From assembly GCF_021462225.1 (NCBI RefSeq), contig NC_061811.1, positions 1,169,663 to 1,233,662 on the forward strand: a stretch of DNA of 64,000 bases, given 5' to 3'. The DNA is from Girardinichthys multiradiatus. Taxonomy: Eukaryota > Chordata > Actinopteri > Cyprinodontiformes > Goodeidae. Below the pieces are notes generated by a model, which ran no database searches, was not told the DNA's origin, and was given only the letters and a program-made list of their open reading frames with translations. This document shows positions 12,701 to 24,700 of the stretch, one piece after another (the first letter of the stretch is position 1; every line of letters starts with the position of its first letter). A program made the position numbers and the translations under genes.

Positions 12701-15700
12701 GGGAGGCCAGGAACGGACGGAGCTCCATCTGGAACCTACTTCTAATGGCATCCTTACTCTTCAGTTGATCCTGAGTAAGCTTTTTAACTACCACTTCTCC
12801 CAGAGCATCAAGTGCATTGGAATAAGCAGAGTTCATGGTGGTGGGGGCCTAGAATTTGGGGAAAAATTGGTTGGATGTAGAAATGACACCAAGAAGCGTT
12901 GAGTATTTGGAAATGATCTCACTGGATATACCATGGTGGCGAACATGTCAAGAGCCTGGCTGAGTACGGGAGAAGCTTTGTGGAAAAGAAGCTGCCAAAC
13001 TTCCACCACATATGGCTTGTTGCTTTCCACAGAGCATGTCAGGAGTGTGGCCAAGTTGCCTGCTGTGAGGTTTGTTGGCTAAAGAAGAAATCAAGCAAAC
13101 TTTGAGCATGTGGGCTTTTTCCACATTATACTACAGCAAAGAGCAAAATGTTGTCTTGGATTTACAGCTTGCACAAAAACATCTTACTGTGGTACAGGCA
13201 TGTTCAATGATGGTAAAATTGCACACGGCTGACGTGGAATTGTTATCCTCCAGTGTCTTCTGGAGTTGAGAGCTGTGCAAAGTAACGATAAATACATTGT
13301 AGCTTTGGTTACATGTTGTAAAGTAACTTGCTAACTCAGCATCAGACAAGACATTGATCCTCTTACCTGTCTACCCCCCGGCAGATGAGCATTTCTATAA
13401 AAACACCAGAGATGTGTATCATGTATTGGTATTTGACAAATGCTGTTGTTTCATCAATTTATAAATCAGGGATATTCAGGAGACTTACCATCAACATGTG
13501 TCTCTTTGCACTGGGGACAAACAATGCAACAATTGTTAGATTAGGGGCAAAAGCTATACAACATTATAGAACCCGGGCATCACTGCCATTACTAAGGTAA
13601 TGTGCCACACTTTAGTCTCTTAAATGAACATGACATGGTGGATATATTGTGTGTAATGCACCTCTGAACCTGGGCTTACCGTGAAAGAATCAAGTTCTGC
13701 ACAATCTGTTTGAAAGAAAACACAAATTAGACACAACATCAATATGTATTTTAATCTAGCAGTGGTACTGGGCTTTTCTGAAGGAATTTGTCAGCAAAGC
13801 ATTCTCCACACATACCTGGGAAGGTCTCCTGTAGTGATTCCAAGCTAGCTCTCACGTCCATTGAAATGCCCAGTGGCAGGAATTCCAGGCTTTCCATTAG
13901 ACCAGTGACTCTGAAAAGAAAAACACAGTAATTATTGGGACTAGTATGGAACCATACTTTGATGTGGATCAAACCCAAAGACTCAGATTCCTGTCTTACA
14001 TAGCTTCGTAGGATTCACAACTGATGTTACTGGGTATCACCCGCAGGCTGTCAGGATGGAGGCTTGCTATGACAGGAACCAAATAGACCTGGAACCACAG
14101 CTCATAGTCTTCTACTTCAAAGGAGACAAATTTAGGAGCGAGGCCGTTCAAAGTCAGGTTTAAGATGGTCTCTCGTACAGCCGCATTTAGGATGAAGGTT
14201 GTGTTTGTCTGCAAACAAAAGAATGCAAATTGTAGCTCAGGAGGAGTTTTTATTGAGATAAAATCCTGCAAATAGATCAGGAAGGTCTGTGGCAAAGCTT
14301 TGGACTCTGCTTTTATTAAAACCATGACCAGAGATTTCTTGGCCAACATTTGATCCAACAGTTGTACCAAATATGCATTACTTCAGTTTGTTTTTGACCT
14401 CTTTTAAGCACCGCATGAGTCCAAAGCAAGAGATCTATGGCCTGATATTTAATATATATATATATATCAATATAAAATGTGGGACAAATATGGCAAAGTT
14501 AAAGTTTGGCATTTACCTGCTGGAGGATCTGTGTGAACACTTGGAAAAACTGACCAAGCTGCTCTTCATCACCAGACTCTGTCAGGTTTGTGAGCACCTC
14601 CTTTACAAGGATGGCATCTTCCAGACCACCGCTGTCTGGATCCATTATCAGCTCAGCTTTCTGTGTTGGTGAAAGAACATTCACGAGTGCTCCCTGATGA
14701 GACAAACAAAGGGAACACATGAATTTCTGTTCTCTTGGACATGACACACCAAGCCGTGTGTGGACCAGCCACAAAGTGGAGATCGTGCTCTTGTTCTTAG
14801 AGAAGATCTACAGTAGGATGTCTAACTTACCAGAGAGAGGTTGAAGAATTTGAGCTCAGAATATGTTATGTATGGAGAAAATGGACCCAGGTTTGTTTCA
14901 ATCCATTGGGCATCAGTCTTGATTCCTGTCCTGCAATCTAAAGCACATGTATGCACATTTGAACTTTGCTTTCTTCAAACAATTTCTTTCATTTTTGTCT
15001 TAATCAGTATTAGTAGTATTTTATACCAATAACAAAGCAATGACAAAGTGACCACAGTGTTATATGGCAGACCTACCTGGCTGGTTGATGACAGCGGCAG
15101 AGTCTTGCAGGTATTCCAGTAAAACATCTGCAATTTCTTGCAGTCTTTGCTGAGGTATGGCAGAGACAACCTTGGCCATCCCACTCACACTGCAAAGATT
15201 GGAACAAATCTTTCAGACACTGTCCCTTGAGAGTACTCTGTAGATTGGAGCATTCAAGTCTTGATTGTACTTAAAATCCAACTCACATGATGTGATAGTT
15301 TGTGCAGTTCATGTTGGTAGTTACACCTCGGAGCATTTCTGGAGTGAAACTTGCAAGGACGGGGACCAGTTTGACATGGAACCAACCAAAAAAGTCCTGT
15401 TCAGTGAACTCTGGGAAAGAGGGACTGATGATGATGTAGGTCTTGTTCATAATGCGATCCCTCACGTCAGCCTGGAACTCTGGGACCTTACAAAGTATGA
15501 CATGAGAGAAATCCAACACCACTAAGTTGCTATGATGCAAGTCCACCATACAGTATTTTTCAAAGGTTGCAAAAACAGGAGCGTTCTATGAATCATTGCA
15601 CGTTATGATTTTGGAGGCTACAAATAAGCTTCTGAGTACCATTAGATGTGGTTTCATAAGAACAGGGTTTCTTTTGCCACTTGAAGGTGTAGCTTACCTC

Positions 15701-18700
15701 CTCCTGCTCTGTAAGCTTTGTAAAGAATTCATCCACGTTGTCAACAGCGTTTCCATTTTCCAGTCGCTCAAAGACTCGGTCGATAAATTTTGTGTCATTT
15801 GAGATGTCTGAGCTCAGCAGTAACTGTGCTACCTGAGAGGGTGACAGTTCTGACAAGGCTTGGGCCTGCAGAAATAGAAAGCAAGAATTCAGGTAGAAGT
15901 TATTGTAAAGCTTCAGGGTGGAAAAGTCTGTAGAGCCCCATAAACCAATAAACTCTGCTAGTTACTCACACTGGAGAAGTTTGGATTGAAGGTTTGCAAA
16001 TCCTCTATGGTTGCAAAAGCAGAGAAATTGCCAAGGTTGGCCTGCAGCCAGAGTTGACTACCATCGGCAGAGGACACACAACCTGGGTCTGCAATATTAC
16101 AGGAAGTCAGAACACTGCCTTGTTAAAACCACATGCAATCAATACATTACCAAGGAGACCCTGGGAGACTGCCTTTACCTGGCAAATCTTTTCTGGAAAG
16201 GAACGGTCGGATGAAGTGAGTAAACACTGCTCGCTTTCTGTTGTTGTCCATCAATGGGCTTTGGTTGCTGAATGCCTCAAGGCTACAATTTGAGCAAAGG
16301 ATTTTAACGTCAAATGAATGTGCTAATTTCTGACAGATATTGTGTACGGTCATGCAATAAGTCTCGCATCTACTTACACAAGCTGATATGTCTGGCAGCT
16401 GAAGTTGTAGGTGCCAAGGCAGGAGAGGAAATTTGTTGACGGGGAGGCCAGGAACGGACGGAGCTCCATCTGGAACCTACTTCTAATGGCATCCTTACTC
16501 TTCAGTTCATCCTGAGTAAGCTTTTTAACTACCACTTCTCCCAGAGCATCAAGTGCATTGGAATAAGCAGAGTTCATGGTGGTGGGGGCCTAGAATTTGG
16601 GGAAAAATTGGTTGGATGTAGAAATGACACCAAGAAGCGTTGAGTATTTGGAAATGATCTCACTGGATATACCATGGTGGCGAACATGTCAAGAGCCTGG
16701 CTGAGTACGGGAGAAGCTTTGTGGAAAAGAAGCTGCCAAACTTCCACCACATATGGCTTGTTGCTTTCCACAGAGCATGTCAGGAGTGTGGCCAAGTTGC
16801 CTGCTGTGAGGTTTGTTGGCTAAAGAAGAAATCAAGCAAACTTTGAGCATGTGGGCTTTTTCCACATTATACTACAGCAAAGAGCAAAATGTTGTCTTGG
16901 ATTTACAGCTTGCACAAAAACATCTTACTGTGGTACAGGCATGTTCAATGATGGTAAAATTGCACACGGCTGACGTGGAATTGTTATCCTCCAGTGTCTT
17001 CTGGAGTTGAGAGCTGTGCAAAGTAACGATAAATACATTGTAGCTTTGGTTACATGTTGTAAAGTAACTTGCTAACTCAGCATCAGACAAGACATTGATC
17101 CTCTTACCTGTCTACCCCCCAGCAGATGAGCATTTCTATAAAAACACCAGAGATGTGTATCATGTATTGGTATTTGACAAATGCTGTTGTTTCATCAATT
17201 TATAAATCAGGGATATTCAGGAGACTTACCATCAACATGTGTCTCTTTGCACTGGGGACAAACAATGCAACAATTGTTAGATTAGGGGCAAAAGCTATAC
17301 AACATTATAGAACCCGGGCATCACTGCCATTACTAAGGTAATGTGCCACACTTTAGTCTCTTAAATGAACATGACATGGTGGATATATTGTGTGTAATGC
17401 ACCTCTGAACCTGGGCTTACCGTGAAAGAATCAAGTTCTGCACAATCTGTTTGAAAGAAAACACAAATTAGACACAACATCAATATGTATTTTAATCTAG
17501 CAGTGGTACTGGGCTTTTCTGAAGGAATTTGTCAGCAAAGCATTCTCCACACATACCTGGGAAGGTCTCCTGTAGTGATTCCAAGCTAGCTCTCACGTCC
17601 ATTGAAATGCCCAGTGGCAGGAATTCCAGGCTTTCCATTAGACCAGTGACTCTGAAAAGAAAAACACAGTAATTATTGGGACTAGTATGGAACCATACTT
17701 TGATGTGGATCAAACCCAAAGACTCAGATTCCTGTCTTACATAGCTTCGTAGGATTCACAACTGATGTTACTGGGTATCACCCGCAGGCTGTCAGGATGG
17801 AGGCTTGCTATGACAGGAACCAAATAGACCTGGAACCACAGCTCATAGTCTTCTACTTCAAAGGAGACAAATTTAGGAGCGAGGCCGTTCAAAGTCAGGT
17901 TTAAGATGGTCTCTCGTACAGCCGCATTTAGGATGAAGGTTGTGTTTGTCTGCAAACAAAAGAATGCAAATTGTAGCTCAGGAGGAGTTTTTATTGAGAT
18001 AAAATCCTGCAAATAGATCAGGAAGGTCTGTGGCAAAGCTTTGGACTCTGCTTTTATTAAAACCATGACCAGAGATTTCTTGGCCAACATTTGATCCAAC
18101 AGTTGTACCAAATATGCATTACTTCAGTTTGTTTTTGACCTCTTTTAAGCACCGCATGAGTCCAAAGCAAGAGATCTATGGCCTGATATTTAATATATAT
18201 ATATATATCAATATAAAATGTGGGACAAATATGGCAAAGTTAAAGTTTGGCATTTACCTGCTGGAGGATCTGTGTGAACACTTGGAAAAACTGACCAAGC
18301 TGCTCTTCATCACCAGACTCTGTCAGGTTTGTGAGCACCTCCTTTACAAGGATGGCATCTTCCAGACCACCGCTGTCTGGATCCATTATCAGCTCAGCTT
18401 TCTGTGTTGGTGAAAGAACATTCACGAGTGCTCCCTGATGAGACAAACAAAGGGAACACATGAATTTCTGTTCTCTTGGACATGACACACCAAGCCGTGT
18501 GTGGACCAGCCACAAAGTGGAGATCGTGCTCTTGTTCTTAGAGAAGATCTACAGTAGGATGTCTAACTTACCAGAGAGAGGTTGAAGAATTTGAGCTCAG
18601 AATATGTTATGTATGGAGAAAATGGACCCAGGTTTGTTTCAATCCATTGGGCATCAGTCTTGATTCCTGTCCTGCAATCTAAAGCACATGTATGCACATT

Positions 18701-21700
18701 TGAACTTTGCTTTCTTCAAACAATTTCTTTCATTTTTGTCTTAATCAGTATTAGTAGTATTTTATACCAATAACAAAGCAATGACAAAGTGACCACAGTG
18801 TTATATGGCAGACCTACCTGGCTGGTTGATGACAGCGGCAGAGTCTTGCAGGTATTCCAGTAAAACCTCTGCAATTTCTTGCAATCTTTGCTGAGGTATG
18901 GCAGAGACAACCTTGGCCATCCCACTCACACTGCAAAGATTGGAACAAATCTTTCAGACACTGTCCCTTGAGAGTACTCTGTAGATTGGAGCATTCAAGT
19001 CTTGATTGTACTTAAAATCCAACTCACATGATGTGATAGTTTGTGCAGTTCATGTTGGTAGTTACACCTCGGAGCATTTCTGGAGTGAAACTTGCAAGGA
19101 CGGGGACCAGTTTGACATGGAACCAACCAAAAAAGTCCTGTTCAGTGAACTCTGGGAAAGAGGGACTGATGATGATGTAGGTCTTGTTCATAATGCGATC
19201 CCTCACGTCAGCCTGGAACTCTGGGACCTTACAAAGTATGACATGAGAGAAATCCAACACCACTAAGTTGCTATGATGCAAGTCCACCATACAGTATTTT
19301 TCAAAGGTTGCAAAAACAGGAGCGTTCTATGAATCATTGCACGTTATGATTTTGGAGGCTACAAATAAGCTTCTGAGTACCATTAGATGTGGTTTCATAA
19401 GAACAGGGTTTCTTTTGCCACTTGAAGGTGTAGCTTACCTCCTCCTGCTCTGTAAGCTTTGTAAAGAATTCATCCACGTTGTCAACAGCGTTTCCATTTT
19501 CCAGTCGCTCAAAGACTCGGTCGATAAATTTTGTGTCATTTGAGATGTCTGAGCTCAGCAGTAACTGTGCTACCTGAGAGGGTGACAGTTCTGACAAGGC
19601 TTGGGCCTGCAGAAATAGAAAGCAAGAATTCAGGTAGAAGTTATTGTAAAGCTTCAGGGTGGAAAAGTCTGTAGAGCCCCATAAACCAATAACCTCTGCT
19701 AGTAACTCACACTGGAGAAGTTTGGATTGAAGGTTTGCAAATCCTCTATGGTTGCAAAAGCAGAGAAATTGCCAAGGTTGGCCTGCAGCCAGAGTTGACT
19801 ACCATCGGCAGAGGACACACAACCTGGGTCTGCAATATTACAGGAAGTCAGAACACTGCCTTGTTAAAACCACATGCAATCAATACATTACCAAGGAGAC
19901 CCTGGGAGACTGCCTTTACCTGGCAAATCTTTTCTGGAAAGGAACGGTCGGATGAAGTGAGTAAACACTGCTCGCTTTCTGTTGTTGTCCATCAATGGGC
20001 TTTGGTTGCTGAATGCCTCAAGGCTACAATTTGAGCAAAGGATTTTAACGTCAAATGAATGAACTAATTTCTTACAGATATTGTGTACGGTCATGCAATA
20101 AGTCTCGCATCTACTTACACAAGCTGATATGTCTGGCAGCTGAAGTTGTAGGTGCCAAGGCAGGAGAGGAAATTTGTTGACGGGGAGGCCAGGAACGGAC
20201 GGAGCTCCATCTGGAACCTACTTCTAATGGCATCCTTACTCTTCAGTTCATCCTGAGTAAGCTTTTTAACTACCACTTCTCCCAGAGCATCAAGTGCATT
20301 GGAATAGGCAGAGCTCATGGTGGTGGGGGCCTAGAATTTGGGGAAAAATTGGTTGGATGTAGAAATGACACCAAGAAGCGTTGAGTATTTGGAAATGATC
20401 TCACTGGATATACCATGGTGGCGAACATGTCAAGAGCCTGGCTGAGTACGGGAGAAGCTTTGTGGAAAAGAAGCTGCCAAACTTCCACCACATATGGCTT
20501 GTTGCTTTCCACAGAGCATGTCAGGAGTGTGGCCAAGTTGCCTGCTGTGAGGTTTGTTGGCTAAAGAAGAAATCAAGCAAACTTTGAGCATGTGGGCTTT
20601 TTCCACATTATACTACAGCAAAGAGCAAAATGTTGTCTTGGATTTACAGCTTGCACAAAAACATCTTACTGTGGTACAGGCATGTTCAATGATGGTAAAA
20701 TTGCACACGGCTGACGTGGAATTGTTATCCTCCAGTGTCTTCTGGAGTTGAGAGCTGTGCAAAGTAACGATAAATACATTGTAGCTTTGGTTACATGTTG
20801 TAAAGTAACTTGCTAACTCAGCATCAGACAAGACATTGATCCTCTTACCTGTCTACCCCCCAGCAGATGAGCATTTCTATAAAAACACCAGAGATGTGTA
20901 TCATGTATTGGTATTTGACAAATGCTGTTGTTTCATCAATTTATAAATCAGGGATATTCAGGAGACTTACCATCAACATGTGTCTCTTTGCACTGGGGAC
21001 AAACAATGCAACAATTGTTAGATTAGGGGCAAAAGCTATACAACATTATAGAACCCGGGCATCACTGCCATTACTAAGGTAATGTGCCACACTTTAGTCT
21101 CTTAAATGAACATGACATGGTGGATATATTGTGTGTAATGCACCTCTGAACCTGGGCTTACCGTGAAAGAATCAAGTTCTGCACAATCTGTTTGAAAGAA
21201 AACACAAATTAGACACAACATCAATATGTATTTTAATCTAGCAGTGGTACTGGGCTTTTCTGAAGGAATTTGTCAGCAAAGCATTCTCCACACATACCTG
21301 GGAAGGTCTCCTGTAGTGATTCCAAGCTAGCTCTCACGTCCATTGAAATGCCCAGTGGCAGGAATTCCAGGCTTTCCATTAGACCAGTGACTCTGAAAAG
21401 AAAAACACAGTAATTATTGGGACTAGTATGGAACCATACTTTGATGTGGATCAAACCCAAAGACTCAGATTCCTGTCTTACATAGCTTCGTAGGATTCAC
21501 AACTGATGTTACTGGGTATCACCCGCAGGCTGTCAGGATGGAGGCTTGCTATGACAGGAACCAAATAGACCTGGAACCACAGCTCATAGTCTTCTACTTC
21601 AAAGGAGACAAATTTAGGAGCGAGGCCGTTCAAAGTCAGGTTTAAGATGGTCTCTCGTACAGCCGCATTTAGGATGAAGGTTGTGTTTGTCTGCAAACAA

Positions 21701-24700
21701 AAGAATGCAAATTGTAGCTCAGGAGGAGTTTAAACATTGAAAAATCACAGTTGCCTGACATTGACCAAATAACTTGCTGTTTTTAACATTTAATCAACCT
21801 CTCCTGACCAAGAGCTATCAGTTTTTGTTGGTAAAAATCTTTCTTTTCTCTTTTAGTTTTTCCTTCTAAAATCAAATTTTTGTCATTGGTTAGATGAGAA
21901 ACGTGAGGTCATATTGAAAGCTTTACCTGTTTTCCTAATTTTGAAAATTCCTGGAAAAATTGTGTGAGTTGCTCATTATCCCCTGACATTGTCACGTTGG
22001 TGATGACTGCTCTGACGAAGTCGACATCCTCCAAAGCACCACTTTCTGGATCCAGTATTAGCTCTGCTTTCTGTCGTGGTGAGAGCTTTTCCAACACGTC
22101 TGTCTGTGGCAACACCAATGTATGTTGAATTAGTTCACAAAACCATGAAGAATAACCTTTTACACTTTTCTGCTTGTGCCTCTCATTTCTTCTGTAAAAG
22201 ATAAGTTCTGTTCAGGTGTAAAAGTTAACTTACTGCAGAAAAGTTGCTGTTAATGTGTTTAAGCTCCTCAAGTGTTGCAAATACCAAAAAACTCTGAAAG
22301 TTTTTCTCCACCCAGTCTTCATTTCCCTTCGCAGTGTGCGTGCATCCAGGTTCTATTTGAATGGAGATAATGAGGTCATTAAAAACCTCACCCCACACTG
22401 ATAGATGCAATAGTAAACTGGTATTTTATCAGAATTTCTGTTGTAATCCTTTTCAACAGCATTGTACCATGCACAATTTTATTACTGTTTATGTTTTTTG
22501 AGCAAAATTAGGCTACTCTTCATCAGTTCTTCGTTAGTATATATAATTTTTCTTACCTGCTACGTTCTGCCTGGTCAGATACACCTGAATGAAGTGACTG
22601 TAGATTTGTTTCTTTTCCATTGTCTGAGAGGTGTCAAGTCCTTCACTTAGAGACTTCACCCTAAAACATTCATTTGTTATATAAATCATATATGTGTATA
22701 TATTTCCATACAATATTCTTTCTCTTACATTCAGTGAAGTTATTTCATGGTTTTGTTTCATACTCAGGTTTATTTTCCTTTACAATTTAACACTATACTA
22801 ATGCTAGTAAAGATCTAGGGAAACTTTAAGCCAAGCCATTTCTGCTTGATTTGAAACAGTCTTCTGGTTGCCCATATGGACAACCATGGACAAATCTTGT
22901 TTCCAAATGAAGTGAGGATGTTGTTTAAAACATAAATAACAACAGAACACAATAATCTTCAAATCCTGTTCAGCCATTCTGCAGCTGAATCCACCACAAA
23001 GACAAGATCTTTAATGTTCAAACTGATAAACTTTATTGTTTTTTTAAATTTTCACTCATTTTGAGTTTGATGTTTGCAGCACATTCCAACAAAGCTGGAC
23101 ATGATCCACAAAAGACTGGGAATGTTGAGGAATACTGTTTGGATCACTCCAGAGGTGAACAGGTTAACTGGAAACAGGTGAGAGTCATGAATGGGTATAA
23201 AAGCATCCCTGAAAGGTCCAGTGTCTTACGAGCAAGGATGGTATGAGGTTCATCACTTTGTGAATGACTGTGTGAGGAAATAGTCCAACAGTTTAAGAAC
23301 AACATTCCTCAATATACAATAGCAAGGCATTTAAGGAATTCATCACCTACAGTCCATAGTATCATCCAAAGATTCAGAGAATCTGGAGAAATCTTTGCAG
23401 CAAGGAGGAAAACCAACATTAAATGGTGGTGACCTTTGACCCGCGTCAGAAGGCGCTGCATTAAAGACCGACATCACTCTGTACCGGACATCACCACGTG
23501 GGCTCAGGAACACTTCAGAACCATTGTCAGGTAACACAGTTCATCGCTACATCTACAAATTAAACTCTACCATGCAAAGACAAAGCCATGCATCAACAAC
23601 ACCCAGAACCGGCACCGGTTTCACTGGAACTGATCTCATCTGAGATGGACTGACCCAAAGTGGAAACGTTTGCTGTGGTCTGAGTCCACATTTCAGATTA
23701 TTTCTGGACATCATGGTCGTCGTGTCCTCTGGACCAAAGAGGACATCATGGACGTCGTGTCCTCTGGACCAAAGAGGACATCATGGTCGTCGTGTCCTCT
23801 GGACCAAAGAGGACATCATGGACGTCGTGTCCTCTGGACCAAGGAGTAAAATGACTATCTGGATTATTATCGGCGCAAAGTTCTAAAGCTGGAATCTGTG
23901 AAGGTATGGGTTTGTGTTGATGCCTATGACATGAGTAACTGGCACATCTGTGAAGACACCATTAATGCTGAAAGGTACATACAAGGTTTTTGAGCAACAG
24001 CTGCTGCCATCCAAACAACGTCTTCTTCAGGGACATCCCTGCTTATTTCAGCCAGACGACACCAAGCTACGTTCTCCACGTTCCAACAGCGTGACTTAAT
24101 AGTAAAAGAGTTCTGGTACCAGACTGGCTTGCCTGCAGTCCAGACCTGGCTCTCATTGAAAATGTGTGGAACATTATGAAGCGCAAACTATGACAACAGA
24201 GACCCCGGACTGTTGAGCAACTGAAGTTGTTCATCAAGCAAGAATGAGAAAGAATTCCACCTACAAAGCTTCAACAATTGGTGTTCAGAAAACAGCAAAG
24301 CCTCTATTTTGAAAAAGTAAGTTTCATGTGATGTTGACCAAACCATGCTGAAGATGTTTTGCACTGCTTGTACAGAGACTGCTCTCACATTTGGTACCAT
24401 CTGCTGTGCAGGGCACAAACTGAAAAAATATTCACCACAGTCAGTGAGATGCTTGCTTTCTGTTGGATTACACAGAGCAAATCTTCGTAACTTTCATTCC
24501 TCCTTTAAACTGCTGGTATCACTCCCCAGCCCTTTCAGAAAGTGGGACCAAACAGCCCTTCATACCAAAAGCAATCCGACTCTCAGGCTAAATTTGTTTT
24601 AAATGTCCCATTATTTTCTGCTCAGCAGGTCTGAACGTTAAATGTATTCAGGCTTCTCTTACAGTGATGTTTTAATTAAATGTTGAAGTATTACTATATT

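Noticed and set aside
1..21732. Satellite DNA or rDNA-type array
   Set aside because: The unit contains 14 exons with conserved splice sites and phases, unlike a non-coding satellite, and has no rRNA sequence.
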